DNA of 64,000 nt from Obelidium mucronatum (taxonomy: Eukaryota; Chytridiomycota; Chytridiomycetes; Chytridiales; Chytriomycetaceae): assembly GCA_025765595.1 (NCBI GenBank), contig JAIVFH010000060.1, positions 1-64,000 on the forward strand, written 5' to 3'. Under the pieces are notes generated by a model that worked only from the letters and a program-made list of their open reading frames with translations, was not told where the DNA came from and searched no databases. Positions 11,624 to 22,306 of this stretch are shown here, piece by piece. Numbering within the stretch: the stretch's first letter is position 1; each line of letters starts with the position of its first letter. The position numbers and the translations under genes are program-made.

Positions 11624-13186
11624 ATGCTTACAGCCGAAACAGTTATTCAATCTGTCGTCACGCTTACTGATTCAGCAAAAGGCACAGTACCCGCGTTTGT
11701 TGAGACATTGCAAAACAGTGCCACAGATTTCAGTTCCCAAGCGTCACCAACAGCAACATCTGATTCTATTCCAGCAAAAAGTCACGAAGATTCAACGTTG
11801 ATCTCCAAGAGTTCAAGTGACGTCACTACCACTGCCACCACTGAAGTCGAATTGAGAACAACCCCGCAAAAGAGTACATATCCTATCTTACCACAAACAG
11901 TCACCGCAGACAATGAAATCCCTCAAGCAACAACTCAAGCTCCTCGCGAGACTCAGCTACCACAGGCTGGCGCAGTTACGAGTTCGTTTCTCCAAGCTGC
12001 CCCTGTGCCAAATCCTCAGTTCCCGATCCCTCAGCAGCCTGAACAACAGCAACTTCTGCTGAATACTCCAATAATTGCTCAACCTCAACCTGATGCGAAT
12101 CCACCTCCTCAGCAACCAGGAGTTCCAAGTGCTTTGCCAACTGTTCTACCTTTCAAAGTCACCGCACCACCTGCATCTAATTCAGAATCTAATGGAGGTA
12201 GCATTAGTGGAGTTGTAGCCGCTATTCCTCCACCTCCGGCGGCAAATAACGATATTCCGTCACAGGCCGCAAATTCTTCAGATTCACCGAATTCAATCAG
12301 CCCTTTGCTCCTTCAAATACTACTTCCCATTGGAGGCTTGCTGATTGCGATCGCCCTGTTTACTGTTTACAGAACAAGACAGAAAGCGTCACGGTCTTTG
12401 AAAGTTTCAGATCTCGAAGCAATGCCAACAACTACAACGTCCAAAAAGCCCACCGTGCAGTTTTCATCAAGCGAGAATTCAATCCCGCCACGGGAGTATT
12501 TTGCGAAAGGACGGAGACCCAGTCAAGTCATGCTGTTGCATGATCCATACTCTGGCAGCAACCCCGCTTCGCCAACCACCTCTCGCAGAAACAGTGACAA
12601 CGATATAACGGGGATTTCTAATCTCGAAACGCTTCAAAGAACAATCTATGAGATCAGTGACACTCAACAAAAAGTACAAGAACTACAACGCCAACAAATG
12701 ATGCTTCAGCAAGCGCAACTTCAGCAAAGTTTGGACAACATTCACCAACGCGGCAGCATTTTCTCTGAAATCAGTTGCGATACGGTTACAACCAATTCCC
12801 AACACTTGAACACGTCTCCGGTTCATTCTGTTCCAGATCGGAACACACCGCAGATTATTTCACCCAATCACACAATCACAAGCAACCGCGGGGTCCTAAC
12901 AAACGCAATTGATCCAAACGCGCCGTCGATACTGTTGGGATACGTCCAATACAATGGAAACCGATGGCCTGTCGCCAAAGCAATTGGTGGGCGCTGGGTC
13001 TGGGTCGGTGAAAACACGCAAGTGTATCGTGGTGCTGAGGATCGAGACCATGAAGTTGTGAGACTCAATAGTGCGCAAGAAGCCAGGAGTGTTTATTTGC
13101 GGGAGTTGGCCAACACTGATTCTGAATTTTCGGATTTACAACAAAAGTTGTACGAGAACTGGGAACTGTTTTTAACGTTTTTCTAA
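11624..13186 (+). CDS. S/T/P-rich single-pass membrane protein, array member A
   Basis: A single exon encodes 520 residues. About 220 Ser/Thr/Pro/Gln-rich residues, mucin-like and without a clear signal peptide, precede one TM segment (LLQILLPIGGLLIAIALFTVY) with a basic stop-transfer (RTRQKASR). The probable cytoplasmic part contains a Gln-rich coiled coil (QQKVQELQRQQMMLQQAQLQ) and ends in a roughly 90-residue domain shared with the next two genes: ILLGYVQYNGNRWPVAKA, then GGRWVWVGENTQVYRG, then YENWELFLTFF. I do not recognise that domain. Topology suggests a cell-surface or wall sensor with a type III anchor; this is inference. The sequence just upstream contains GAAACTGAAACTTG, the reverse complement of a motif upstream of member B. 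Confidence 0.7.
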   Translation: MLTAETVIQSVVTLTDSAKGTVPAFVETLQNSATDFSSQASPTATSDSIPAKSHEDSTLISKSSSDVTTTATTEVELRTTPQKSTYPILPQTVTADNEIPQATTQAPRETQLPQAGAVTSSFLQAAPVPNPQFPIPQQPEQQQLLLNTPIIAQPQPDANPPPQQPGVPSALPTVLPFKVTAPPASNSESNGGSISGVVAAIPPPPAANNDIPSQAANSSDSPNSISPLLLQILLPIGGLLIAIALFTVYRTRQKASRSLKVSDLEAMPTTTTSKKPTVQFSSSENSIPPREYFAKGRRPSQVMLLHDPYSGSNPASPTTSRRNSDNDITGISNLETLQRTIYEISDTQQKVQELQRQQMMLQQAQLQQSLDNIHQRGSIFSEISCDTVTTNSQHLNTSPVHSVPDRNTPQIISPNHTITSNRGVLTNAIDPNAPSILLGYVQYNGNRWPVAKAIGGRWVWVGENTQVYRGAEDRDHEVVRLNSAQEARSVYLRELANTDSEFSDLQQKLYENWELFLTFF

Positions 13187-13356
13187 ATAAAACCATTTCA
13201 TGTAATTTCCTTGCGACGCCAGCTCCGCAGGAGTACATTCGAGAATTGTCAGCGATCACAAAAATCTATTCAAGTTTCAGTTTCGCGTTTATTTTCAGTT
13301 TCATCGTTAGAAAAAAAAGAAAGACAGAAACCCCCCTCAAGAGTCAGGCCTGACAA

Positions 13357-14772
13357 ATGTCGTTGAAACATAATACGGCGAAGCCGCTCGGCAGCAGGGT
13401 TGCTGTTGCTCCAAGTGCTTCTGCGCCGAGTTCAGATGATATTCTTGGAAACGTTATGGATTTTACTCCTGTAGCCGCCAGAACAGTCCTACCACCAGTC
13501 GCTCCTGACATGTCTGAACTGGTGGAGCAACTTGTAGATGCCCTACACACAATACCCCATATAATCCATGTTTCGACGACTGCCAACAGTATTCCACCAA
13601 CGGCTGTACCTCAGCAGCTACCTGCTCCAGAACCTCAGCCCGAAGTCGCTACAATTACTTTAGCCACATCGTCTCAGCAAACTCTTCAGTCGACAATGCC
13701 TCCTTCCATTATAAGCTCGCTTGTGCCGGCTCCAAAAGAATCCCTCAAAGATGACCTTGTAGTCCTCACGTCATCGATATTGGACGCTCCTCCAAGTCAG
13801 GACAATTCTCCATCTACTCAAGTACTCTTATTATCTCCAGCTGCATCAGAACAACCATCTTCCCCCAAGAAAAGTTCACCTATATCTCAACCTCAACTCA
13901 GTAATCCCTCTCGTTCCGCAAGTCCTAGTCCTCTTCTACTTCCGTCATTTCGCGCCTCCGAGATCATACCCACGAACTTGAAATCTTCATCTGCTGTCGA
14001 TGCTATGCTTCCTCAATCTGGAAGCTCAACATCAACAGCACCAGAAAGCTCGTCTATGCTGCTCAAAGTCCTTATCCCCTCCATCACAATATTTCTCCTA
14101 TTCACTGGCATAGCAACCGCTTGGTACATTAAACGAAAACGTGCCAGAGCTCTCATTGAACCTCCTGAATTCTTGACAACATCAAATCCACGTTCTCGTT
14201 TCAACAAGAAAGGGGTTTCTCCTCCTCCTGCTTTTCATGCTTTCGGAGGATCCATGGACCGCCTTCATTATTCTGACGATCAAGAGCACAAGGTTCTCGT
14301 GAATCAAGACTATAAAGTTTATTCGGAAGATGTAGTGGTGACTATCATTCCTGCTCCCTTCGGTTCCGAAAGGGGCACATTGCAACACGTGCCGCCAACT
14401 GCCACTACAGCAAAAACAGCGACCCCGAAACCAAACTACTCTGTTTATGATCCTCGATTTACAATCAATTCGCAATTTTCCCCTTTTGCCGAAACTACTG
14501 CTCAAGAAGCGAGTAATCGCGTTGTTTACGGTTGTTCCGTGTATGAAGGCAAGAAATGGCCTGTGGCAAAAGCGAATGGTGGTCGTTGGGTGTGGATTGG
14601 AGAAAATGGATTGGTCTTTATTGGAGAGGTTGATGATGAAGACGATATAACAGTTATCGAGACTTTGCAAGTAGCCGAATATCTTTATCAAGGAGAGGTG
14701 GCAATTTGGGGACAGGATGATGCTCGATTTGTGGAGAACTGGAGATTACTTTTGCAATTTCTGCGGAAATGA
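13357..14772 (+). CDS. S/T/P-rich single-pass membrane protein, array member B
   Basis: A single exon encodes 471 residues from the ATG at 13357. A Ser/Thr/Pro-rich N-terminal half is followed by a TM segment (LLKVLIPSITIFLLFTGIAT) with the basic stop-transfer KRKRAR. The C-terminal domain is homologous to that of members A and C: VVYGCSVYEGKKWPVAKA, GGRWVWIGENGLVFIG, an acidic stretch, then FVENWRLLLQFL. Conservation is concentrated in this last domain while the ectodomain is only compositionally alike, which points to selection on an intracellular interaction or enzymatic module. No known fold or catalytic motif is recognised. Confidence 0.7.
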   Translation: MSLKHNTAKPLGSRVAVAPSASAPSSDDILGNVMDFTPVAARTVLPPVAPDMSELVEQLVDALHTIPHIIHVSTTANSIPPTAVPQQLPAPEPQPEVATITLATSSQQTLQSTMPPSIISSLVPAPKESLKDDLVVLTSSILDAPPSQDNSPSTQVLLLSPAASEQPSSPKKSSPISQPQLSNPSRSASPSPLLLPSFRASEIIPTNLKSSSAVDAMLPQSGSSTSTAPESSSMLLKVLIPSITIFLLFTGIATAWYIKRKRARALIEPPEFLTTSNPRSRFNKKGVSPPPAFHAFGGSMDRLHYSDDQEHKVLVNQDYKVYSEDVVVTIIPAPFGSERGTLQHVPPTATTAKTATPKPNYSVYDPRFTINSQFSPFAETTAQEASNRVVYGCSVYEGKKWPVAKANGGRWVWIGENGLVFIGEVDDEDDITVIETLQVAEYLYQGEVAIWGQDDARFVENWRLLLQFLRK

Positions 14773-15029
14773 ACACCCTTCTTCTTCATCCGTTTCATCA
14801 TTGCATTTTGGTTTTTATTTTTACATTCTGCACTGCATTCGATCAGCCAAGCAATAACATCGTCATTAAATCAAAATTTTCATTTTCGTGCCCATTCCAC
14901 TCATTTTCGGTTTTAACATGCAAAAATGAATCCAGAACTGAAAACTGAAACAACCACAAAATAATTGATTCCCCGTACAGAATATAAACAGAAAAGAAGG
15001 GGGCTCCTAAATTTCGTTTGATCAATCAC

Positions 15030-15327
15030 ATGAACTCTGATCAAATCATTCCTGCTACTACAGCATTCGTAGTTCCAAACAATCAACAAGCTATTGTTCA
15101 AACTAGCTCTACAATTGTAGAGGAGCTTCCATTAGCCGCAATTGATGTTCCTGTGGTAGTACCACAACCCGCTGCCGCTCCCCAACAGCTTCAACCCGTC
15201 ACTGCTACAGGAGTTACAACAATACCCGCCCCTCGAACCACGGCGTCAGCTATTTTTCCAACCGCGAAATCAACTTCTATTCAAGCGTTACCAATCACTT
15301 CCACCTTTTCTCCCAGTGTCTCCATTG

Positions 15328-15362
<35 letters not shown>

Positions 15363-16019
15363 ACCTCAACAACATCCAAATTCACAATCCCCGCCATCGC
15401 AGCAGCTCTCGCCCTTCTCTTCGTGACGGCATTTATGATATTACAACACCGAAAGAGTGGCAACCGGAAAAAGAAGCTTCAAAATGATTTGGAAACTCAA
15501 CCCATCCCAGACGCTACATTGAAGGCGATTCGTGCAAAGAATCATCGCTCCATGATGCTTCTTGAACAACAGCAAATGGATCGAATTCCAATAATCGTGC
15601 ATGTACCACAGACCACTGAATCAATTGCAAGTATGGTTGATGGGAACTACAGTGACAATGACTCGACAAGAAAATTAACTGCCAGCACCACATCCAATTA
15701 CACCGCTGCTTCTACTACCATTTCTAGCGCCAACAAAATAATCTTTGGATACATTATGCTGGAAGGAGACGATCGGAAATGGCCAGTGGCAAAAGCAAAT
15801 GGCGGCGGACGCTGGGTTTCCATACTAAACGAGAACCGGGCCGTGTTTGAAGGCGCCTCGGTAGACGATGATAGCAAGGTTACAATCATGCATTCTGTAG
15901 AATTTGCTCGGCATGTTTTCGAATCACAACAGCAAGAACTGGTTGGGGACATTAAAGGTTGCAGTCAAGATTATGTGGATTCGTGGGAACTCTTGTTTGC
16001 AATTTTTGAGAGGATATAA
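15030..16019 (+). CDS. S/T/P-rich single-pass membrane protein, array member C
   Basis: A single exon encodes 329 residues; the ATG at 15030 is preferred because the upstream in-frame codon is TTG. A shorter Thr/Pro-rich ectodomain ends in a poly-Ser run. The TM segment (AIAAALALLFVTAFMILQHR) is followed by RKSGNRKKK. The C-terminal domain matches members A and B: IIFGYIMLEGDD, RKWPVAKANGGGRWV, NENRAVFEG, then YVDSWELLFAIFE. The gene lies head to tail after member B with a 257-bp gap. The upstream gap carries GAACTGAAAACTGAAAC, resembling the motifs upstream of A and B. Confidence 0.7.
15330..15362 (+). repeat. (TCA)11 microsatellite encoding poly-Ser
   Basis: Eleven perfect TCA repeats lie in the ectodomain of array member C, just outside the membrane segment. 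Such tracts often vary in length between strains. Confidence 0.9.
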
Positions 16020-16213
16020 ATGGAGAGATGGAGAGATAGAGAGATCAAGATTTCAAATATACATAAATGTCTATTTTTAGATTTAAAATTTTTCCGTCAG
16101 CAAGAATGTGGGGGGTATGAAATTTTCTTGCGTTAGAAGTGGTGATTTGATCAAAAAATTCTTTCTCGCAGTGCATTCACATTTCTTGGCCCGGATGGTA
16201 AAGAAAAACGAAA

Positions 16214-17195
16214 ATGAAAGATCTAAAACCGTATGGCCATGCTGTTGCTCATGATGGGATGGGTTCTCAGCCCCCGATACAAGACCATGGAAAACATAAC
16301 CATGGAATGATTTGGCGTCCAGCAGGAGGCATCGTAGTACCAAAGACTTGGTCTTATCAAGCGTCAACTTCGTGTCTGCAAGAAACTTTTACTGCCTTGG
16401 ACTTAACAGTTTCTTCCACCACTGACACAACTACGGCGTCAAAAACAAGATTGCCAACGTGGACACCAGCAATGACCCGTCTGATGACAGCTATTATTTC
16501 ATCAGCAACCTCAACAAAGTCAAAAAAGCCTCATTCTGGTAATCAAACTACCATGACCGTCTCTGCTACCACTATTACCCCCACTTCTTCAGCAACAGAA
16601 AGTGTTTTCGAGGCTCCTTCTCCCAAAATCAACTTGATGATTGCAGTAGCTACCAGGTTTACACCAACATTGGAAACCACAACACCGACCGCTATCCAAC
16701 TTCAAAGCATACCCCAACTCACAATCACCACCGAATCAAATCAGTTTCAAGAAGGCCAAGTAGCGGACTCAGCTACGTCTTTATTGTCCTCGGCATTAAA
16801 CTTCAGCTCGACACCAACAACAACATCAAACCCAATCCCTGTGGACCAACAATACCACAGCGCACCTCAAAATCCCTCCCAACTACTCATACATTCAAAT
16901 TATATTTGTTCTGGCATTATTATTGAGTGTTGCCGTTTTTCTGTTTCTGGTGATGTGAAAGTTTTGGCTTCCATATGTAGCAGCTGAAGCAGCAACAGGA
17001 TGTAAAAGTCTTGAGTCCCAAGATACGATTTCCATAAGAAATGCGTCAGTTTCAGCAGCAGCACCGCACTCTTGGAAATATCATGCAAGACAAAGCCGGG
17101 TCAGCAGTTCAGGGTTGATATGTTCTGGGCATTTGAAGTTGCCTTCGTCCACAAGTCACGTTACAACGCTTTCTCTCATTTCTGTTGATGAATAA
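16214..17195 (+). pseudogene. Decayed fourth member of the S/T-rich membrane protein array
   Basis: The ORF from 16214 encodes about 230 residues rich in Ser and Thr (STTDTTTASKTRLP, TPTTTSNPIPVDQQ), like the ectodomains of members A-C. A good TM segment (IIFVLALLLSVAVFLFLVM) lies immediately downstream but one base out of frame, and is followed by an in-frame TGA. After the stop, the frame stays open for about 60 residues (KFWLPYVAAEAATGCKS...). No trace of the WPVAKA domain is visible. It lies head to tail after member C. A frame shift, an early stop and loss of the conserved domain favour a pseudogene; an unspliced novel structure cannot be excluded. Confidence 0.5.
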
Positions 17196-17414
17196 ATGAG
17201 AGTATGTTGCCACTTGATGGTAAAAGCTATTTTGGATCGCAGCAGCAGCAGCTACACTCGTTTTTCCCGTTATAACGCATGACCAATGTTTGTTGCAGCA
17301 TTGATCTGTCAGAAACTAAAATCAAAAGCTGAAATTGTCTTTCCCCTCCAGGGATTTACAACCAGCAGCCTGTGAGTTCTCTCGAACAAAACGCAGCCGA
17401 AGCCTACGTACACT

Positions 17415-20400
17415 ATGGCGCCCACAGCGCCGCTCCCGTCGGGGTCCGCTGGCCCCCCACAGCCACCGAAGAAGACTCTGCCGCCCCTGCGCATCGCCCC
17501 GCCCAGGACCGGCTTTGAGATCAGCGACCTCTCGCCACAGTCAACATCGCCTCCAAAACAATCGGAATCCACACAAATAACCTCTCTCCAGGAAAACGCG
17601 TCGCAATTTCCCTCAGATTCAGCATGATATCTTTGGAAAAGGTCCGCCGAATTTAAACACTGCAAACACTCATCGACCCGTCAAATCCCGCGAGCAAGAA
17701 ACGCCAAAGTCGGCAAACTTGTTTGCAAATATGCTGTCGCCTCTGTTTTCGCCAATGGGTGGCGGCAGGGGCACTGGCAGCAGGCCCCCTGCATCCACAC
17801 CTATTGCCACAAAACTGGAAATCGCTGAAGCGCAGGATAAAACACCCCCCATAAATCCATACGTCGAAAAATTGTACATGTGGTTTACAGAAACTGTTTG
17901 CGCTGTGTATCAGGGAGTCGACTACTCTGTCCCACCATCCATTCTTTCTTCCAACCCAGATATTCGAGGCTCAAAAGACTCTTTTGATCATTGGATGAAA
18001 AGCCCCTTGTCTTCAAAATCTGCGGCGGAGTCTAACGACAGCTTATTACATGACATCAATTTTAATCTTGGAAGCGAATACATGACACCATTCCTGAAAT
18101 TCAAAATACCAGAGCTCGAAAAAGAATACCAATACAATATATTACTGCCGACAAAAGTTGTACACCTGCGTTTGGGATCCGCTGCATTGGGTTTGTATTC
18201 AATCGGCTACCTTGTTTGGTATTGCGCCCAGCATGGAGTTCAGGGAGAAATTTGGAGATATATCACGATAGCTAGTATTTGCATCCTCTGCATTTCTTGT
18301 TTTGTAGTATCGACTTGGCAGAATGGGAAGATGATTGTGGTGTTACCGTCTGAGAGTTTTGCGTGGCGTGTGACGTTGACTTTAATCAAGGTCTGAGCGG
18401 GAACTATTTCCACATTCACCTTTTTTAATTGCCTATAATTCTTGTTTTATGTTTATGTTGTGGTTCCAGATATTGACGTGGTGCTCGACACTGTGTTACG
18501 ATTTCCTAAACACAACCAACCCAACCGACTCGCTAGGATCGGCCGCGAACTTGGTCATTTACTGTTTATTCTTCACAACGGGTCTATCTGGAACATTTTT
18601 AGACCGAATTTATAGCTTCCTTTGTGTTGTTGCAATTGTTGTGGTGAAAGCCATGTTGATTTCAAGTACAGGAAGTTGGGTTGGAGTAGCCATATATTTG
18701 CTGCCATTATTGACGACTTGTTTGCTCTCGATCGACGAAATTTATACGGGGGATAAAGATCGTAGAATGAGGTGATAAAGCAAAACACACAAGTCTCTGC
18801 TGCAGGTCTTTAATAACTTCATTCAAACACAGACATTTAAATACCAAAATTGTTCAATCTCGTCTTAAAGGCCTCAAAGGAGAGAGCCAAAAGACGGAAT
18901 ACCTGCTTTCTCTGACCTTACCTCCAATGATTGTCACGAAACTAAAGGAAGTAGGAACAGCAAACTTTGATCTAATCGCCGAAAGATTTGACTTGAGTTG
19001 AGTCAATCACCACATGCAATTGGTGAACTGATGAAAAAAGGAACTTCTCTTTTTCTAGCATCCGTCATGTTCACAGATATCAAAAACTACAAAGAAGTGG
19101 CGCAGTCCATCTCAACGCGACATGGGGTAAATCTGCTAAATACGATTTTTCATCATATGGATAATGTGCGAAACGAGTTTAAAAATCTGGAGCGGATAAA
19201 GGTAAGTACAAACCATCTTTTAACGTCCTTACAAAACACAATCTATTAGACTATAAATTCAAAAATGCTTATCGTTGGTGGATTGGACAAACAGGACGAT
19301 GTCGATCATTTGGTGGAATTGATTGATATGGCTTTGATTTATCGGGATATGTTTCAACAGGAAGTTTCGTGTAGTAGTGACTCAAAGGGACAGACTATTC
19401 TAAGTGCAAAATTGCAGATTGGGATGGGAATAAGTATTGGTACGGCTGAAAGTGCAAGTCATTTGCATTGTTTATTTGACTATTCACATATTTTCATCCG
19501 TTTGATAGGTCCATTGGTTGCTGGAATTGTTGGAAAAAAGACTTTTTGTTACGAAGTCTATGGAGATGTTGTAAATACGGCAAGTAGAATGCTTTCTATT
19601 GCCAAGGAGGGTCAAATAATAGTCACTTCACAAGTTTGGGAGCTTATAAAAACAGGTATATATCATGCAAATTTCCTCTGTGATTTATTTAAATCCACCA
19701 TCTTTAACTGGTGTTCTTTTGCAGAGTATATGGGAACTTATATTGGAGAGCGAGAAGTTAAAGGAAAGGGACTCATGAAAGTATATTGTATCGATAAAAT
19801 GCGGAACGCCGCGGACATGCCGGAAAGTATTCCTTCTAGTATAAGTAGCTCTAGAAAGCAGAGCAATCGAACTTCATTCCTCAACAAAAATCGTCGCAAA
19901 AGCTCAGCAATTACTCCGATAAAGGGGAGGCATATTGACACTGAAATATTCCAGTCCATCATTCTGTCTGGGAACTCGAATCGCCTGAGTGAAGAATCAT
20001 TGGTGAACTCTTTGTCAAATCTGTCGTTGAAGCAGAAAGTGGCACAAGGGTCTGTCATTTCTGCAAAGGCCAAAAGCGATGCCACGACACTTAATTCAAT
20101 ACAAGAGTCGTTAGAGTCCCTTCCAAAGCGTGCAAAAACGAGGAAAAGCGTCGCCTTTCAAATTGACGACTATGATGCACAGTCGGCCAAATCAGAGGCT
20201 GTCGTCATAATAAGCGAGGCCCCAGCATTCATGAATGATACCCATGTACGAAATAGTCTGGGCCTCACGCCACTGGATTCAACTTCTGAACGGCGCTGGT
20301 CTCAGTTAATATTTCCAGAACCGCCAGCAGTCTCACGACGTCCATCAACTTTATGAGGGCCAATAGTAAAGTATCTCCTGATGATGTTGCTGTAACTGAA

Positions 20401-22246
20401 ACAGAGGATATTATTCGCCGAATATCCACAGTTCGAAGCTCCATCTCCAAGAAAAAACGTATGAGCATCGACTCTGCCGCATGGGCCAATGAAGATCAGC
20501 CACTATCGTTGGAAGCAATGGTCAAGAAACAATTAAAAACAGAGTCTGAGATTCAGGAGGAGGAGCACAGCGATAGTGGCGGCAATAAGAGCTCAAACCC
20601 GCAAGAAGACATTAAACAAATTAAGCAGCGGATATCCTCAACATTCAGAGACAAAAAGCAAAATACGCCTTGTATTTAACTACTTTAGCATTGGTCGGGG
20701 GCTACAAAGAGGAACTAACCAACGAAGAGCACGGAATTCTTGAACACACTGGGACACAAAACTTTTTAATGAGTGATATGTGTATGGACGTCATTCAAAA
20801 CTCATTGACGCCGGATATTGAGTTCATTAGCAAGGATCTGGAACGGCGGTATATTTTAGATTCGAACGACAAACATAGTCAAAAATTTTGGAATTTTTCT
20901 GTTAAAGGAATCCTATGCGAAATGATAATCACAGCAATAGCTATATTTAGCATGTATTTTCACTCAAATTCATCGTTGAGTCAGGATGGGGTCGCAGTTC
21001 TCGTGATCACAATAATCTTTATCTGTACTGGGAGTCAAGTCTTCATTGCAGCTGTAACGACAATTCCTACGCGCTCAAAACTAGAACCCACAGCTGTCTT
21101 GCTTTTGGGAATATGGTCTGCAATTACTTTGACTGGAATAGTAACCCTTGCATCTTCCAGCTGGAGTGGGCTCACAGACTATCAGTTGCTAGTTCCAGTT
21201 ATACTGCCATTATTTCCAATAGTTCACACATTTATGCTTGAAGGGATATCATTTAGAAGCAAAATTTTGATTTCTCTGATGCTTGGAATATTCTTTCTGT
21301 TCTACAACTACAAGACCTATGTCTCGTTTGCACCCCTTCTTTCTATCATTCTATTCGCCGCCATTTTCAGCCCAAAAGAAATAACAGTCAAATCAGAGTA
21401 CTTGATGGAATTGATTGCGACTACGCAGGCGAATCTTGTCAAGGAAGAGTCTGAAAAATCAGCACATGTGTTGACGACAATCTTGCCAAAGAGGATTATT
21501 ATTCGATTACTTGCAGATCCGAATACGATGTTTTACGAGGAGTTTGCTATTGCAACAGTGCTGCACATGGACATTGCAGGGTAATTATTTTTTTTGCTTA
21601 CATTTAGTTGTCTAATCCCCACCCCCCACCGCCGAAATCAAAAATCAACAGGTTTACGGCAATGTCGGCAAAATTAGAACCTCTCGATATTGTGAAAATA
21701 TTCAATAACCTATTCTCCCACTTTGACCACCTTACTCAAGACTTCCATCTCGAAAAAATAACCACTATTGGAGATGCCTATGTGGCGTCGTCGAACCTGT
21801 CCAACGCTAAGTACGGCTGATCCAAGGACTTCGGCCATCTCTGTTTGCATTGTTGCCTTACAGATGCAGTCGTTTGTTGTGAATCAGGTCAACCAATCGT
21901 TTCTCATGAAACGAAAACACCATCAATCAATACAAATGAGAATTGGGATAAATTCAGGTCCAGTGCTTGTGGGGCTATTATGGGGGGAGAAAAGAATTTC
22001 AGATATGACTTAATGGGAGATACAGGTGAGAGTATTTTGGGCTGCACTTGCAAGTGAATATGTAATTGATGTTCCAAAAACATAGTAACGTACGCCGAAA
22101 AAATCCAGGAGCATTGTGAAATTGCTACAGTATTTATATCAGAAACTACCTATGACATGGTTAAAAACTACCACGCCTTCAAGTTTGAATTGACCAACGT
22201 TGTTGTTAATGGACAGAAAGTCTACCTGCTCAGCAGCGATCACTAG
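17415..22246 (+). CDS. Two-module, about 12-TM class III adenylyl cyclase
   Basis: The architecture is a Pro-rich N-terminus, six TM segments (18150-18770), a cyclase domain, a Ser-rich linker, six TM segments (20890-21380) and a second cyclase domain, as in animal transmembrane adenylyl cyclases. In the first domain, VMFTDIKNY keeps one metal Asp, but the second metal site reads KTINSKM (Ser for Asp), while the transition-state Asn and Arg are kept (YGDVVNTASRM). In the second domain both Asp are kept (HMDIAGFT, TTIGDAYVA) but Asn/Arg are lost (GDTVTYAEK). One composite active site is thus expected. Clear introns: 18391-18469, 18951-18997, 19202-19249, 19440-19508, 19656-19724, 21581-21651, 22026-22085. 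Start uncertain: 17415 needs a frame change near 17620, 17731 does not. An unexplained base loss lies near 21980. Confidence 0.8.
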
Positions 22247-22306
22247 ACAATCAAGGAAACATCAACAACAAAGACAGAAAGAATATTGCTATAAAGATAT
22301 TGTGTG

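Noticed and set aside
18951..18997. Apparent frame shift before the first cyclase domain
   Set aside because: A 47-nt GT-AG intron with a CTAAT branch-like site joins TKLKE to LSQSPHAIGE in frame, so no indel is needed.
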